DNA of 64,000 bases from Nostocoides sp. Soil756 (GCF_001428065.1 NZ_LMSE01000002.1:1077362-1141361); one strand, 5' to 3'. Shown: positions 46,477 through 56,063, counted from the first letter of the stretch. The notes: generated by a model not told the origin, from the sequence alone. Numbers and translations are program-made.

Positions 46477-46522
46477 GCCCGCGGCATCCCGATCCGACCC
46501 CCGTCCTCGACAGGAGAGCAGC

Positions 46523-46900
46523 ATGAGCGAGCCCACGAAACCCGAGATCGACTTCCCCGGTGACGAGCCGCCGACCGACCTGGTCGTCGAGGACATCACC
46601 GTCGGTGACGGCGCCGAGGCCACGCCCGGCAGCACCGTCTCGGCCCACTACGTGGGGGTCACCCACTCCACCGGCGAGGAGTTCGACGCCTCCTGGAACC
46701 GCGGTGCGCCGCTCGAGTTCCGCCTCGGTGTCGGCATGGTCATCGCCGGCTGGGACGAGGGCATCGTCGGGATGAAGGTGGGCGGCCGCCGCAAGCTGAC
46801 CATCCCGTCGCACAAGGCCTACGGGGAGCGCGGCGCGGGCGGGGTCATCGGCCCCGGCGAGGCGCTGGTCTTCGTGGTCGACCTCATGGGCGTGCGCTGA
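46523..46900 (+). CDS. Cytoplasmic FKBP-type peptidyl-prolyl isomerase
   Basis: A 125-residue single-domain FKBP. Active-site features: SAHYVGVTHSTGEEFDASW, GMVIAGWDEGIVGMKVGG and a C-terminal VFVVDLMGVR. There is no signal peptide, so it is cytoplasmic, unlike the lipoprotein upstream. AGGAGA lies 6 bases before the ATG. Its last 17 nt overlap the convergent DUF3866 gene. Confidence 0.93.
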   Translation: MSEPTKPEIDFPGDEPPTDLVVEDITVGDGAEATPGSTVSAHYVGVTHSTGEEFDASWNRGAPLEFRLGVGMVIAGWDEGIVGMKVGGRRKLTIPSHKAYGERGAGGVIGPGEALVFVVDLMGVR

Positions 46901-47996
46901 GCACAGGGTCTGTTGTCGCGGCGGCGTGAGCGCCCGCGGCGGCCGCGGCGAGGAACGGGGTGGGGTCTGCATCCAGACCCCGCCCCATCGTCGTGAGGGG
47001 GACCGGGCTGGTGGCGAGGGCCTCGGGCAGCCCGGTGCCGGGGACCTCGACGAGGGTGAGGCGGGCGCGGGCCCCGGCCACGAGCGCCGCCGCCTGCTCG
47101 CGCACCCGCGCGTCGAGCGCCGGGTCGGGGAGGGTCGTCAGGGGGACGTCGGCCGGGCTGAGCAGGGCCCGCCCGTAGGCGGTGCGGCTGTGGTGGCTGA
47201 TGCCGAGGTGGCGTTCGCGCCGGTCGCCGCCCGAGAGCCGCAGGGCGGCCACCGACCGGCCGCCGAGGACGTCGGCCGCGTGCAGGGCCTCGGCCGCCGC
47301 GACCCCCGAGAAGCCCCACCGGGTGCCGGTGCCGACGTTGCCGGGCCCCTGGGCGACCACGGCCACGTCGGCGCCCACCACGTGGCGCGCGGCCAGCAGC
47401 CCGGTGTGCACGGTGACGGCCTCGTGGTCGCCGCCGAAGGCCTGTCCCACGGTCAGGCAGGCGGCCAGCCAGCCGGCCTCGCGCAGCCCCGCGACCGCCC
47501 GCGAGAACGCGGCCGGCAGGGCGCCGCCGTCGGTCATGACGTACGCGACCCGCGCGCCCGGGGCCACGGCCCGGATGCCTGCCAGCACCGCCGGCAGGGC
47601 CGAGTGCAGGTCGGCGACCACCACCGGCATCCCGGCCAGGTCGTCGGCGGCTGCCAGGGCGTCGTGGTGGGGGCTCTCCTGCTCGTCGACGGCCAGGAGC
47701 ATCTGCTGGAGCGGGGTGTAGCGCGCCTTGACGATGTGCCCGGGGCCGGGCTCGGGGTCGGGCGGGAGCACGTCGGGGCGGGCCACGACGAAGGCCAGGC
47801 CCCCGGTGCCGAGGCCCCGGAGCAGGGCCGAGGCGTTGAGCAGCACCCGCTCACCGGGCTCCGGCACGCCGGTGACGGCGGTGTACGCCAGGGCACGCAC
47901 CCGCTCCGTCCCCCCGTCGAGGGTGACCACGAGCTCGGCGGCCCCCGCCCACGCGCGAGCCTGCTCGACCACGGTCCCGGCGCGCCACTGCATCAC
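46884..47996 (-). CDS. DUF3866 family protein
   Basis: A 370-residue soluble protein of the DUF3866 family, unknown function, conserved in actinobacteria near pafBC. Gly/Ala-rich stretches and ALPAVLAGIRAVAPGARVAY resemble a Rossmann-like core, and 'VAVVAQGPGNVGTGTRWGFS' is the most conserved-looking stretch. The GTG start lies seven bases after TACGCT (48004-48009, minus strand). It is divergent from pafB, with 35 bp between. Confidence 0.82.
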   Translation of the reverse strand: MMQWRAGTVVEQARAWAGAAELVVTLDGGTERVRALAYTAVTGVPEPGERVLLNASALLRGLGTGGLAFVVARPDVLPPDPEPGPGHIVKARYTPLQQMLLAVDEQESPHHDALAAADDLAGMPVVVADLHSALPAVLAGIRAVAPGARVAYVMTDGGALPAAFSRAVAGLREAGWLAACLTVGQAFGGDHEAVTVHTGLLAARHVVGADVAVVAQGPGNVGTGTRWGFSGVAAAEALHAADVLGGRSVAALRLSGGDRRERHLGISHHSRTAYGRALLSPADVPLTTLPDPALDARVREQAAALVAGARARLTLVEVPGTGLPEALATSPVPLTTMGRGLDADPTPFLAAAAAGAHAAATTDPVLSARP

Positions 47997-48003
47997 GCGG
48001 GGC

Positions 48004-48024
48004 AGCGTAGCCGTCGGGTAGCGT
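48004..48024. promoter_or_regulatory. Divergent leaderless promoters of DUF3866 and pafB
   Basis: TACGCT on the minus strand (48004-48009) and TAGCGT on the plus strand (48019-48024) are 9 bp apart, and each is seven bases from its GTG start. Transcription of the two genes is therefore likely to be mutually exclusive or jointly controlled. Confidence 0.5.
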
Positions 48025-48031
48025 CTGCCCG

Positions 48032-49045
48032 GTGAGCAGCCCGTCCGGCAGTGGTGCGCCCAGTGCGGCCCAGACCAAGACCGAGCGCCTGCTCAACCTG
48101 GTCCTGGTGCTCCTCTACGCCCGCCGCCCGCTGGCGAAGGCCCAGATCCGCCAGCTGGTCCCGCAGTACGGCGCCAACGCCTCGCTCGAGGCCTTCGAGC
48201 GGATGTTCGAGCGCGACAAGGACGAGCTGCGCGAGCTCGGCATCCCGCTGGTCACCGAGGACATCGACGCCCTGTGGGAGGACGAGCCGGGCTACCGCAT
48301 CCACCAGCGCGACTACGCCCTGCCCGACATCGCGTTCGAGTCCGACGAGCTCGCGGTCCTGGGGCTGGCCAGCCGCACCTGGGCCCAGGCCTCGCTGGCC
48401 GGGCCGGCCGCCCAGGCGCTGCGCAAGCTGCGGGCCGCCGGGGTCGAGCGCGACGTCGACGCCCTCATCGGCATCGAGCCGCGGCTGCGCACCGCCGAGC
48501 CCGCGTTCGACGCGGTCAAGGACGCCGTGCTGCGCCGGGTCCGCATCGCCTTCGGCTACCGCCGGCCGGAGGCCACCGAGGTGGTCGAGCGGCACGTCCA
48601 GCCGTGGTCGCTGGCCTCCTGGCACGGCCGCTGGTACCTCAACGCCTACGACGAGGACCGCGGCGCGCCGCGCGTGTTCCGGCTCTCGCGGATCGCCGGC
48701 TCCGTGCGGACCGTCGGGCGGCCGGGGGCGTTCGAGGTGCCTGCCGACCACGAGCCCGAGGTGATGACCCGCACCGCGGCCGGTCCTCCGACCGCCCAGA
48801 GCCCCGCGGTGGTGCGGGTGCGTCAGGGCGCCGGGCACGCCCTGCGGCGCCGGGCCCGCACCGTCGGCGAGGTCGACGACACCTGGTCGCTGGTCGACCT
48901 CGACTACGGCGACCTCGACGCCTTCGCCGAGGAGCTCGCGGGCTACGGCGCCGACGTCGTGGCCGAGCAGCCGCGTGAGCTGGTCGACGCGGTGGTCGAG
49001 CGGCTGCGGGGAGCCGTTGCGGCCCACGGGGGAGGGGAGGCCTGA
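48032..49045 (+). CDS. pafB: PafB: WYL-domain transcriptional regulator
   Basis: A 337-residue WYL protein, half of the PafBC activator of the LexA-independent DNA damage response in mycobacteria. An N-terminal winged HTH (KTERLLNLVLVLLYARRPLA) is followed by a WYL domain whose motif reads HGRWYLNAYDED. GTG start seven bases after TAGCGT. The stop overlaps pafC by one base (TGATG), so the subunits are made together. Confidence 0.93.
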   Translation: MSSPSGSGAPSAAQTKTERLLNLVLVLLYARRPLAKAQIRQLVPQYGANASLEAFERMFERDKDELRELGIPLVTEDIDALWEDEPGYRIHQRDYALPDIAFESDELAVLGLASRTWAQASLAGPAAQALRKLRAAGVERDVDALIGIEPRLRTAEPAFDAVKDAVLRRVRIAFGYRRPEATEVVERHVQPWSLASWHGRWYLNAYDEDRGAPRVFRLSRIAGSVRTVGRPGAFEVPADHEPEVMTRTAAGPPTAQSPAVVRVRQGAGHALRRRARTVGEVDDTWSLVDLDYGDLDAFAEELAGYGADVVAEQPRELVDAVVERLRGAVAAHGGGEA

Positions 49046-50034
49046 TGCCGCCCGCACCGCACGAGACCGCCACCGCCCGCCTGGCCCGGCTGCTGACGAT
49101 GGTGCCCTGGCTGGTCAACCGCCAGGGCATCGATCTGGTGCAGGCCGCCGCCGACCTCGGCGTCAGCACCGAGCAGCTCGAGGCCGACCTGCGCCTGCTC
49201 TTCCTCTGCGGGTACGGGCAGATGCCCGACGAGCTCATCGAGGCCGACTGGGAGGGCGGCCGGGTCTTCGTCGGCAACGCCGACTCCATCGCCCGCCCGC
49301 TGCGCCTCGGCGTCGACGAGGCCGTCACCCTCATCGTGGGCCTGCGGGCCCTGCGCGAGGTGCCGGGCCTCGACGAGCGCGACGCCGTCGACCGCGCCCT
49401 GGCCAAGCTCGAGTCGGCCGCCGGGGACGCCGCCGCTCCCGCCCACCGGGTGCGGGCCGAGGTCGCCGGCGGGGGCTCACCAGAGCTGCTGGCCCGCGCG
49501 CGCCGCGCCATCGCCGACCGCCGCCGGGTCTACCTGCGCTACGTCGTGCCCGCCCGCGACGAGGCCACCGAGCGCGACGTCGACCCGATGCGCGTCGTCG
49601 GCATCGACGGCCAGTGGTACCTCGAGGGCTGGTGCCACCGGGCCGAGGACACCCGCCTGTTCCGGATGGACCGCGTCGAGGAGCTGACCGTCCTCGACGT
49701 CGACGGCACCCCGCCGCCCGAGGCCACCGAGCGCGACCTCGCCGACGGCACCTTCCGTCCGGCCCCCGACGACGTCACCGTCACCCTGCGCCTGCTGCCG
49801 GGTGCCACCTGGGTGGCCGACTACTACGCCGTCGACACGGTGCGCGACGTGCCGGCCGACGAGGGCGGGGGCCTGGTCGTCACCCTGCGCACCGCCGACA
49901 CGGCCTGGTTGCGCCGCCTGCTGTGGCGGCTCGGGGGCCGCGGGGTCGTCCTGGAGCCCGCCGACATCGCCGCCGAGGTCCGCGAGGGTGCCGAACGGGC
50001 CCTCGCCGCGTACGCCGCGGTCCCTGGTGCCTGA
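49045..50034 (+). CDS. pafC: PafC: WYL-domain transcriptional regulator
   Basis: A 329-residue partner of PafB. Same layout: HTH (ARLARLLTMVPWLVNRQGID) then WYL (IDGQWYLEGWCHRAEDTRLF). PafB and PafC act as a heterodimer with RNA polymerase at damage-inducible promoters, known from mycobacteria. The start is fixed by the one-base overlap with pafB. Confidence 0.93.
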   Translation: MPPAPHETATARLARLLTMVPWLVNRQGIDLVQAAADLGVSTEQLEADLRLLFLCGYGQMPDELIEADWEGGRVFVGNADSIARPLRLGVDEAVTLIVGLRALREVPGLDERDAVDRALAKLESAAGDAAAPAHRVRAEVAGGGSPELLARARRAIADRRRVYLRYVVPARDEATERDVDPMRVVGIDGQWYLEGWCHRAEDTRLFRMDRVEELTVLDVDGTPPPEATERDLADGTFRPAPDDVTVTLRLLPGATWVADYYAVDTVRDVPADEGGGLVVTLRTADTAWLRRLLWRLGGRGVVLEPADIAAEVREGAERALAAYAAVPGA

Positions 50035-50116
50035 GATCCCGGCAGCACCGCACAGGTCGCTCACAGATCGCGGGAGCAGCATCGGCCCGGCGCCCGGATG
50101 CGGCTCGGCGCCCGCG

Positions 50117-50122
50117 TAGACT
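50117..50122 (+). promoter_or_regulatory. Candidate -10 of tatA
   Basis: TAGACT lies 38 bp before the tatA ATG in the 126-bp gap after pafC. A GTAAGGGGA ribosome site precedes the ATG, so tatA has a conventional leader. Confidence 0.45.
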
Positions 50123-50160
50123 CACAACAGACCGCACTCCACGTAAGGGGATGGACCCAC

Positions 50161-50493
50161 ATGGGCAGGCTCGGACCGACTGAGATCATCATCATCGCGG
50201 TGCTCGTCATCGTCGTCTTCGGCTGGAAGCGGCTCCCGGACGCGGCGCGCAGCCTCGGCCGCTCGGCCCGCGTCTTCAAGTCCGAGGTCGACGAGATGAA
50301 GAAGGACAACGAGGCCAGCAAGTCCGCCGCGTCGGCCGAGACGGTGCGCGGTGAGTCCCTCGCCAACGAGCGCGCCGCCGACCCCGTGGTCACCCCCCGC
50401 CCGGTCGACGACGCCGTGACGCCGGACCCCCACGGCAACGCGGTGCACGAGCGCACCCCGCGCACGGACAACTCGTCCGGCCCGCTCGCCTGA
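50161..50493 (+). CDS. tatA: TatA: twin-arginine translocase subunit
   Basis: A 110-residue Tat component. One short N-terminal helix ([20 protein letters not shown]) with the FG-x-KRLP hinge is followed by an amphipathic helix ([20 protein letters not shown]) and a disordered charged tail. I took ATG 50161, since the upstream extension is not hydrophobic and the ribosome site fits. tatC follows after 25 bp; no tatB is here. Confidence 0.94.
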   Translation: MGRLGPTEIIIIAVLVIVVFGWKRLPDAARSLGRSARVFKSEVDEMKKDNEASKSAASAETVRGESLANERAADPVVTPRPVDDAVTPDPHGNAVHERTPRTDNSSGPLA

Positions 50494-50518
50494 CCCCTCC
50501 CGCACCTCCCCCTTCTCC

Positions 50519-51331
50519 ATGGTCCTGAAGCGTCGGCGCCCTCGCGACCCCGAGGGCCGGATGACGCTGTCCGAGCACCTGCGCGAGTTCCGGCGCCGGC
50601 TCTTCATCGCCGCGGCCACGGTGGCGGTGGCCTCGGTCGTGGCCGGGATCTACTACGACCAGGTCTTCGCGTTCCTGTCGGAGCCGTTCTACCGCTACGC
50701 CCGGGCCAACCCGCAGAACGAGATCAGCCTCAACTTCGGTGAGGCCACGTCGGCGTTGTCGAACCTGATCAGCCTGTCGATCTTCGTCGGTGTGGTCGTC
50801 TCGAGCCCGGTGTGGCTCTACCAGATCTGGGCTTTCGTCGTCCCCGGCCTGACCCGCAAGGAGAAGCGGATCTCGCTGGCGTTCCTGGGCGCCACCATCC
50901 CGCTGTTCCTGCTGGGCTGCGGCCTCGCCTACGCGATCCTGCCGCAGAGCCTGCAGATCCTCTACGGCCTCAGCCCGGCCGGGACGTCGAACATCCAGCA
51001 GACGTCGATGTACTTCTCGTTCGTCACCCGCTTCATCCTGGTCTTCGGCATCGGCTTCCTCTTCCCCGTGGTCCTGGTGGGGCTGAACGCCATCGGGCTC
51101 ATGCCCGCCTCGCGGCTCATCAAGGGCTGGCGGGTCTCGGTGGTGCTGATCTTCGTGTTCGCGGCCGTGGCCACTCCCACGGCCGACCCGTTCACGATGT
51201 TCGTGTTCGCACTGCCGCTGACCGCGCTGTACTTCGGGGCGTGGTTCGTCTGCCGCGTCATCGACCGGCGCAAGGAGGCCAACCGGCCCGAGTGGCTCGA
51301 CGTCGACGACACCGAGGCCTCGGAGCTGTGA
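50519..51331 (+). CDS. tatC: TatC: twin-arginine translocase core
   Basis: A 270-residue membrane protein with six helices that binds twin-arginine signal peptides. The N-terminal MTLSEHLREFRRRLFIAA is the conserved TatC start with the Glu that contacts the RR motif. Further hallmarks are the 'SPVWLYQIWAFVVPGLTRKEKR' loop and the second-half FGIGFLFPVVLVGLNAIG. Overlaps the lipid kinase gene by 4 nt. Confidence 0.95.
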   Translation: MVLKRRRPRDPEGRMTLSEHLREFRRRLFIAAATVAVASVVAGIYYDQVFAFLSEPFYRYARANPQNEISLNFGEATSALSNLISLSIFVGVVVSSPVWLYQIWAFVVPGLTRKEKRISLAFLGATIPLFLLGCGLAYAILPQSLQILYGLSPAGTSNIQQTSMYFSFVTRFILVFGIGFLFPVVLVGLNAIGLMPASRLIKGWRVSVVLIFVFAAVATPTADPFTMFVFALPLTALYFGAWFVCRVIDRRKEANRPEWLDVDDTEASEL

Positions 51332-52215
51332 CCCGGCTCGGCCTGGTCGTCAACCCCACCTCGGGGAAGAACACGGGCCGGCGCATCGGGCTCGAGGCCC
51401 TCACCCTGCTGCGGGCGGCCGGGGCCGAGGTGCTCGACCTGTCGGCCGCCGACGCGGCGGGCGCGCTGGCGCGCGGCCGGGCGGCCGTCGCCGACCGGGC
51501 GGTCGACGCCGTGGTGGTCGCTGGGGGCGACGGGATGGTGCACCTGGGCGCCCAGCTGTGTGCCGGCACCGACGTGCCGCTGGGGGTGGTCGCGGCCGGG
51601 ACGGGCAACGACATCGCCCGCGAGCTCGGGCTGCCGGTGCGCGACGCGGCCGCGGCGGTCGAGCGGATCCTGGCGGGCCGCACGCGTGCGGTCGACGCCG
51701 CGCGCACCGTGACGGACGCCGGGGAGGCGCGCTGGTTCGTGGGCGTGCTGGCGGCCGGCTTCGACGCCGTGGTCAACGAGCGGGCCAACGGCTGGCGCTG
51801 GCCCCGGGGGCCGATGCGCTACAACCTCGCCATCCTGCGCGAGCTGCCGGTCTTCCGGCCCATCCCGTACGTGCTGGTGCTCGACGGTGAGCGGGTCGAG
51901 ACCGAGGCGATGCTGGTGGCGGTCGGCAACGGCCCGGCCTACGGCGGCGGGATGCGGGTCACGCCCGACGCCTCCTTCGACGACGGCCTGCTCGACGTGC
52001 TGGTGCTGCACCGCATCCCGGTGCCCGAGTTCCTGCGGGTCTTCCCGCGCGTGTTCTCGGGCAGCCACGTCACGCATCCGGCCGTCGAGGTACGGCGGGC
52101 CCGCACGGTGCGCCTCGAGGCCATCGGCATCGTCGCGTACGCCGACGGCGAGCGGTTCGGGCCGCTGCCGCTGGACCTCGAGGTCGTGCCCGGCGCGCTG
52201 TCGGTGCTCGCCTGA
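51328..52215 (+). CDS. Diacylglycerol kinase-family lipid kinase
   Basis: A 295-residue DAGK_cat/LCB5-type kinase. The nucleotide-binding motif is VVVAGGDGMVHLGAQL, followed by PLGVVAAGTGNDIAREL and a C-terminal GMRVTPDASFDDGLLDVLVL. It would phosphorylate diacylglycerol or another lipid such as sphingoid or isoprenoid analogues. GTG start coupled to tatC by 4-nt overlap. M. tuberculosis has a similar protein elsewhere (Rv2252). Confidence 0.9.
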   Translation: MTRLGLVVNPTSGKNTGRRIGLEALTLLRAAGAEVLDLSAADAAGALARGRAAVADRAVDAVVVAGGDGMVHLGAQLCAGTDVPLGVVAAGTGNDIARELGLPVRDAAAAVERILAGRTRAVDAARTVTDAGEARWFVGVLAAGFDAVVNERANGWRWPRGPMRYNLAILRELPVFRPIPYVLVLDGERVETEAMLVAVGNGPAYGGGMRVTPDASFDDGLLDVLVLHRIPVPEFLRVFPRVFSGSHVTHPAVEVRRARTVRLEAIGIVAYADGERFGPLPLDLEVVPGALSVLA

Positions 52216-52296
52216 GCCCGCGTGCTCGCGCCCGCCACACCTCGGCACGTGCGGGGACGCAGCGGTGGAGTCGGTGCCCTGACGTAGCCTGAGGTC

Positions 52297-55107
52297 ATGC
52301 CCAGTCCCGCCGAGCGGTACGCCGCTGCCGCGGCGCGAACCCGCCGGGAACGCTCGGAGCTCGGCCGGTTCGCGGCCGGCCTCGAGTTCCCGCTCGACGA
52401 CTTCCAGCTGCGGGCCTGCGAGGCGGTCGAAGCCGGCCGCGGCGTCCTGGTCGCGGCGCCCACCGGGGCGGGCAAGACCATCGTCGGCGAGTTCGCGGTG
52501 CACCTGGCCCTGGCCACCGGCCGCAAGGCGTTCTACACCACCCCGATCAAGGCCCTCTCGAACCAGAAGTACCACGACCTGGTGCGCGCCCACGGCGCCG
52601 AGAACGTCGGCCTGCTCACCGGCGACTCCTCGGTCAACGGCGAGGCGCCCGTCGTCGTGATGACCACCGAGGTCCTGCGCAACATGATGTACGCGGGCTC
52701 CTCGACCCTCACCGGGCTCGGCTTCGTCGTCATGGACGAGGTGCACTACCTGGCCGACCGGTTCCGCGGCGCCGTCTGGGAGGAGGTCATCATCCACCTG
52801 CCCGAGTCGGTGCAGGTGGTCTCGCTCTCGGCCACCGTCAGCAACGCCGAGGAGTTCGGCGCCTGGCTGGCGCAGGTGCGCGGCGACCACGAGGTCGTCG
52901 TCTCCGAGCACCGGCCGGTGCCGCTGTTCCAGCACATGATGGTCGGCACCACGATGTTCGACCTGTTCGCGGGCAACCGCGTCAACCCCGATCTCCTGCA
53001 CGCCATCCGGGGCGCCGAGGAGCGCGGACGGCACGTCGAGGACGCGCGGCGCCTCGGCGGCCCCGCGGGCGGCCGGGGCGGGAAGAACCGGCGCGACCGT
53101 ACCCCGCCGCGCGGCCCCGGGGGCGGCGCCGGCGGGCGGGGTTTCGCCCGGGGCAGCCGCCCGGGCGGGGGAGCGAGCCGGGCCGAGGTCATCGAGGACC
53201 TCGAGCGCGAGGGGCTGCTCCCCGCCATCACCTTCATCTTCAGCCGGGTCGGGTGCGAGGCCGCGGTCGGGCAGCTGCTGGCGGCCGGCACGCGCCTGGT
53301 GCCCGAGCGCGACGGTGAGCGCATCCGGCGCCACGTCGAGGAGCGCGTCGAGTCCCTGGCCGACGAGGACCTGGGCGTCCTGGGCTACTGGGACTTCGCC
53401 GAGGGGCTGAGCCGCGGGTTCGCTGCCCACCACGCGGGGATGTTGCCGCTGTTCCGCGAGATCGTCGAGGAGCTGTTCACCGACGGCCGCATCCGGGCCG
53501 TGTTCGCCACCGAGACCCTCGCGCTCGGCATCAACATGCCTGCGCGCACCGTCGTGCTCGAGAAGCTGGTCAAGTACAACGGCGAGGCCCACGTCGACAT
53601 CACCCCGGCCGAGTACACCCAGCTCACCGGGCGCGCCGGGCGTCGTGGCATCGACGTCGAGGGTCATGCGGTGGTGCAGTGGGCGCGCGGGGTGGACCCG
53701 ATGGCCGTCGGCGGGCTGGCCTCGACCCGCACGTACCCGCTGCGCTCCAGCTTCCGGCCGACCTACAACATGGCGGTCAACCTGGTCGCGCAGGTCGGGC
53801 GCGAGACCGCGCGCGAGGTGCTGGAGACGTCGTTCGCGCAGTTCCAGGCCGACCGCGCCGTGGTCGGCATCGCCACCCAGATCCGCAGGAGCGAGGAGGG
53901 TCTCGACGGCTACGCCGAGGCCATGCACTGCGACTACGGCGACTTCCGCGAGTACGCGCGCATCCGCCGCGAGCTCGTCGACGCCGAGAAGGACGGCCGC
54001 AAAGCGCGCGCGGCCTCCCGGCGCGCCGAGGCCGCGATCTCGATGGAGAAGCTGCGCATCGGCGATGTCATCCGCATCCCGTCCGGGCGGCGGGCGGGGT
54101 GGGCCGTGGTCGTTCAGCCCGCGCGCACCGCCCGCGGCGCACCCACGGGGCCGGCCGTGGTCACCGAGGACAAGCAGTTCCGGAGGCTCACCCTGGTCGA
54201 CGTGCCCGAGCCGGTCGAGGCGATGGCGCACGTCAAGGTCCCGCCGCACTTCAACCCCAAGTCGCCCAAGTCGCGCCGCGACCTGGCCACGTCACTGCGG
54301 ATCGCGACGCCCCGCGGCATCGAGGACGCCCCGTCGCAGCGGGGCCGGGCGAGCCGCGGCGAGGCGAACGACACCCAGCTGGTCGACCACCTGCGCCACC
54401 AGCTGCAGAGCCACCCCTGCCACGCCTGCCCGCGCCGTGAGGAGCACGCGCGCTGGGCCGAGCGCTGGTGGCGGCTGAAGCGCGAGACCACCGGGCTGCA
54501 GCGCCGGGTCGAGGGCCGCACCAACACGGTGGCGCGCACCTTCGACCGTATCTGCGAGGCGCTCGAGGAGCTCGGCTACGTCGAGGAGCGGGGCACCGTC
54601 GTGACCGAGCGCGGTGAGCGGCTGCGCCGGCTGTACACCGAGAAGGACCTGCTGGCCGCCGAGTGCTTGCGCCACGACGTCTGGAAGCGCCTCGACGCCC
54701 CGGGGCTCGCGGCGGCCGTGTCGTCGCTGGTGCACGAGCCGCGGCACGAGGAGGCCGACGTCTCGCCGCGGATGCCGAACGACGAGGTGGCCGAGGCGGT
54801 GCGCGAGATGGAGCGGCTCTGGTCGCGCATCCAGGACCTCGAGACCGAGCACGACCTGCCCACCACCTCGATGCCCGACGGTGGCATGGCCTGGATGGTG
54901 CACCGCTGGGCCTCGGGTGGCCGGCTCGACGACGTGCTGCGCGGCCAGGACATGGCCGCCGGTGACTTCGTGCGCCGCTGCAAGCAGCTGGTCGACCTGC
55001 TGGGCCAGATCGGCCACGCCGCCCTCGACCCCGAGCTACGGCGTACGGCCCGCAAGGCGGTCGATGCGGTCCTGCGTGGCGTGGTCGCCGCCGACCGACT
55101 CGACTGA
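52297..55107 (+). CDS. helY: HelY: Ski2-like DEAD/DEAH-box RNA helicase
   Basis: A 936-residue SF2 helicase. Walker A is APTGAGKTIVGEF, motif II is VMDEVHYLADRF, motif III is SLSATVSN and motif VI is QLTGRAGRRGID. Between the two RecA domains is an Arg/Gly-rich disordered insert (about 245-300; PPRGPGGGAGGRG). The C-terminus is a long helical DSHCT domain. Homologue of Rv2092c. Probably acts in RNA processing or degradation, by analogy with Ski2/Mtr4. The ATG is six bases after TAGCCT (52285-52290). Confidence 0.93.
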   Translation: MPSPAERYAAAAARTRRERSELGRFAAGLEFPLDDFQLRACEAVEAGRGVLVAAPTGAGKTIVGEFAVHLALATGRKAFYTTPIKALSNQKYHDLVRAHGAENVGLLTGDSSVNGEAPVVVMTTEVLRNMMYAGSSTLTGLGFVVMDEVHYLADRFRGAVWEEVIIHLPESVQVVSLSATVSNAEEFGAWLAQVRGDHEVVVSEHRPVPLFQHMMVGTTMFDLFAGNRVNPDLLHAIRGAEERGRHVEDARRLGGPAGGRGGKNRRDRTPPRGPGGGAGGRGFARGSRPGGGASRAEVIEDLEREGLLPAITFIFSRVGCEAAVGQLLAAGTRLVPERDGERIRRHVEERVESLADEDLGVLGYWDFAEGLSRGFAAHHAGMLPLFREIVEELFTDGRIRAVFATETLALGINMPARTVVLEKLVKYNGEAHVDITPAEYTQLTGRAGRRGIDVEGHAVVQWARGVDPMAVGGLASTRTYPLRSSFRPTYNMAVNLVAQVGRETAREVLETSFAQFQADRAVVGIATQIRRSEEGLDGYAEAMHCDYGDFREYARIRRELVDAEKDGRKARAASRRAEAAISMEKLRIGDVIRIPSGRRAGWAVVVQPARTARGAPTGPAVVTEDKQFRRLTLVDVPEPVEAMAHVKVPPHFNPKSPKSRRDLATSLRIATPRGIEDAPSQRGRASRGEANDTQLVDHLRHQLQSHPCHACPRREEHARWAERWWRLKRETTGLQRRVEGRTNTVARTFDRICEALEELGYVEERGTVVTERGERLRRLYTEKDLLAAECLRHDVWKRLDAPGLAAAVSSLVHEPRHEEADVSPRMPNDEVAEAVREMERLWSRIQDLETEHDLPTTSMPDGGMAWMVHRWASGGRLDDVLRGQDMAAGDFVRRCKQLVDLLGQIGHAALDPELRRTARKAVDAVLRGVVAADRLD

Positions 55108-55114
55108 CCGGCGC

Positions 55115-55522
55115 TCACTCGCGGATGTCGCCGATGCGGATCTGGTTGCCGAACGGGTCGCGGATGGCGAAGTCGCGGCCGTAGGGCTGCTCGACGATCT
55201 CCTGCGTGACGTCCACGCCGGCCGCGGTGACGCGGGCGTACATCTCGTCGAGGTCGTCGGTGGTGAAGGCCAGCCATCCACCGCCTGCACCCTTCGTGAC
55301 GAGCGAGCGGATCTGGTCGGCCGTCGTCTCGTCGTGGGCGGGCGCGCCGGGCTTCTCGAGCAGGATTGCCTTGGGGTCGCCGGGCACCCGCACGGTGAGC
55401 CAGCGCATGGGGCCGAAGTCCATGTCGGTGTCGATCTCCAGGCCCAGGACCTCGGTGTAGAACGTCAGGGCCTCGTCCTGGTCGAGGACGAAGATCGACG
55501 AGATGTTGTTGCGCTTCAGCAT
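55115..55522 (-). CDS. VOC-family (glyoxalase/dioxygenase-like) protein
   Basis: A 135-residue vicinal oxygen chelate protein with two beta-alpha-beta-beta-beta units: SSIFVLDQDEALTFYTEVLG and GGGWLAFTTDDLDEMYARVT. FYTEVLGLE and DPFGNQIRIGD are typical of the family. A GGAAGGAA site lies 5 bases before the ATG. It is divergent from an AraC-type regulator that presumably controls it. No substrate can be named. Confidence 0.9.
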   Translation of the reverse strand: MLKRNNISSIFVLDQDEALTFYTEVLGLEIDTDMDFGPMRWLTVRVPGDPKAILLEKPGAPAHDETTADQIRSLVTKGAGGGWLAFTTDDLDEMYARVTAAGVDVTQEIVEQPYGRDFAIRDPFGNQIRIGDIRE

Positions 55523-55625
55523 GGTGTTCCTTCCGGTGGTGGCGTCGGGGACGACGCTAGGGCCCGGGGAGCTGGGCTGCTTCTCCGAAAGTGCGGCGTC
55601 GGCCCGAGCCCGTACGGTGCTGTCC

Positions 55626-56063
55626 GTGAGCGCCGCCGAGGAGGACCGAAACCGGCGCCTGCTGCGCGCCCGTGACCTCGTCGACCGCCGCTCCACCGAC
55701 CCCCTCGACGTCGACGCCCTGGCCGCGGTGGCGCTGATGGCCCGCTCGCACTTCATCCGCGAGTTCCGGGCCACGTTCGGCGAGACGCCGCACCGCTACC
55801 TCCAGCGCCGCCGGATCGAGCGGGCCATGACGCTGCTGCGCACCACCGACACCCCGGTGACCGACATCTGCATGGCGGTGGGGTTCTCGAGCCTCGGCAC
55901 GTTCAGCCGCACCTTCCGCGACGTCGTCGGCACCTCCCCGAGCGCGTTCCGGCGGGAGGCGGACCCGGCGACCGGGTTCGTGCCCACGGCCTTCCGGATG
56001 CGCTGGACCCGGCCGGTGGGGGAGCGCGGGGCGAAGGGCGTCAGGCCAGACCGAGGGCCGTGA
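55626..56063 (+). CDS. Short AraC-family regulator
   Basis: A 145-residue AraC/XylS-type DNA-binding protein consisting almost only of the two-HTH domain (ALMARSHFIREFRATFGETP, then DTPVTDICMAVGFSSLGTFS). No effector domain is present. GTG 55626 lies seven bases after TACGGT (55613-55618); the longer in-frame version overlaps the VOC gene. Its last 23 nt overlap the convergent exonuclease gene. Probably regulates the divergent VOC gene. Confidence 0.87.
   Translation: MSAAEEDRNRRLLRARDLVDRRSTDPLDVDALAAVALMARSHFIREFRATFGETPHRYLQRRRIERAMTLLRTTDTPVTDICMAVGFSSLGTFSRTFRDVVGTSPSAFRREADPATGFVPTAFRMRWTRPVGERGAKGVRPDRGP

Noticed and set aside
50962..54249. 1095-codon open frame on the minus strand
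   Set aside because: Antisense to tatC, the lipid kinase and helY, all of which have clear family motifs.
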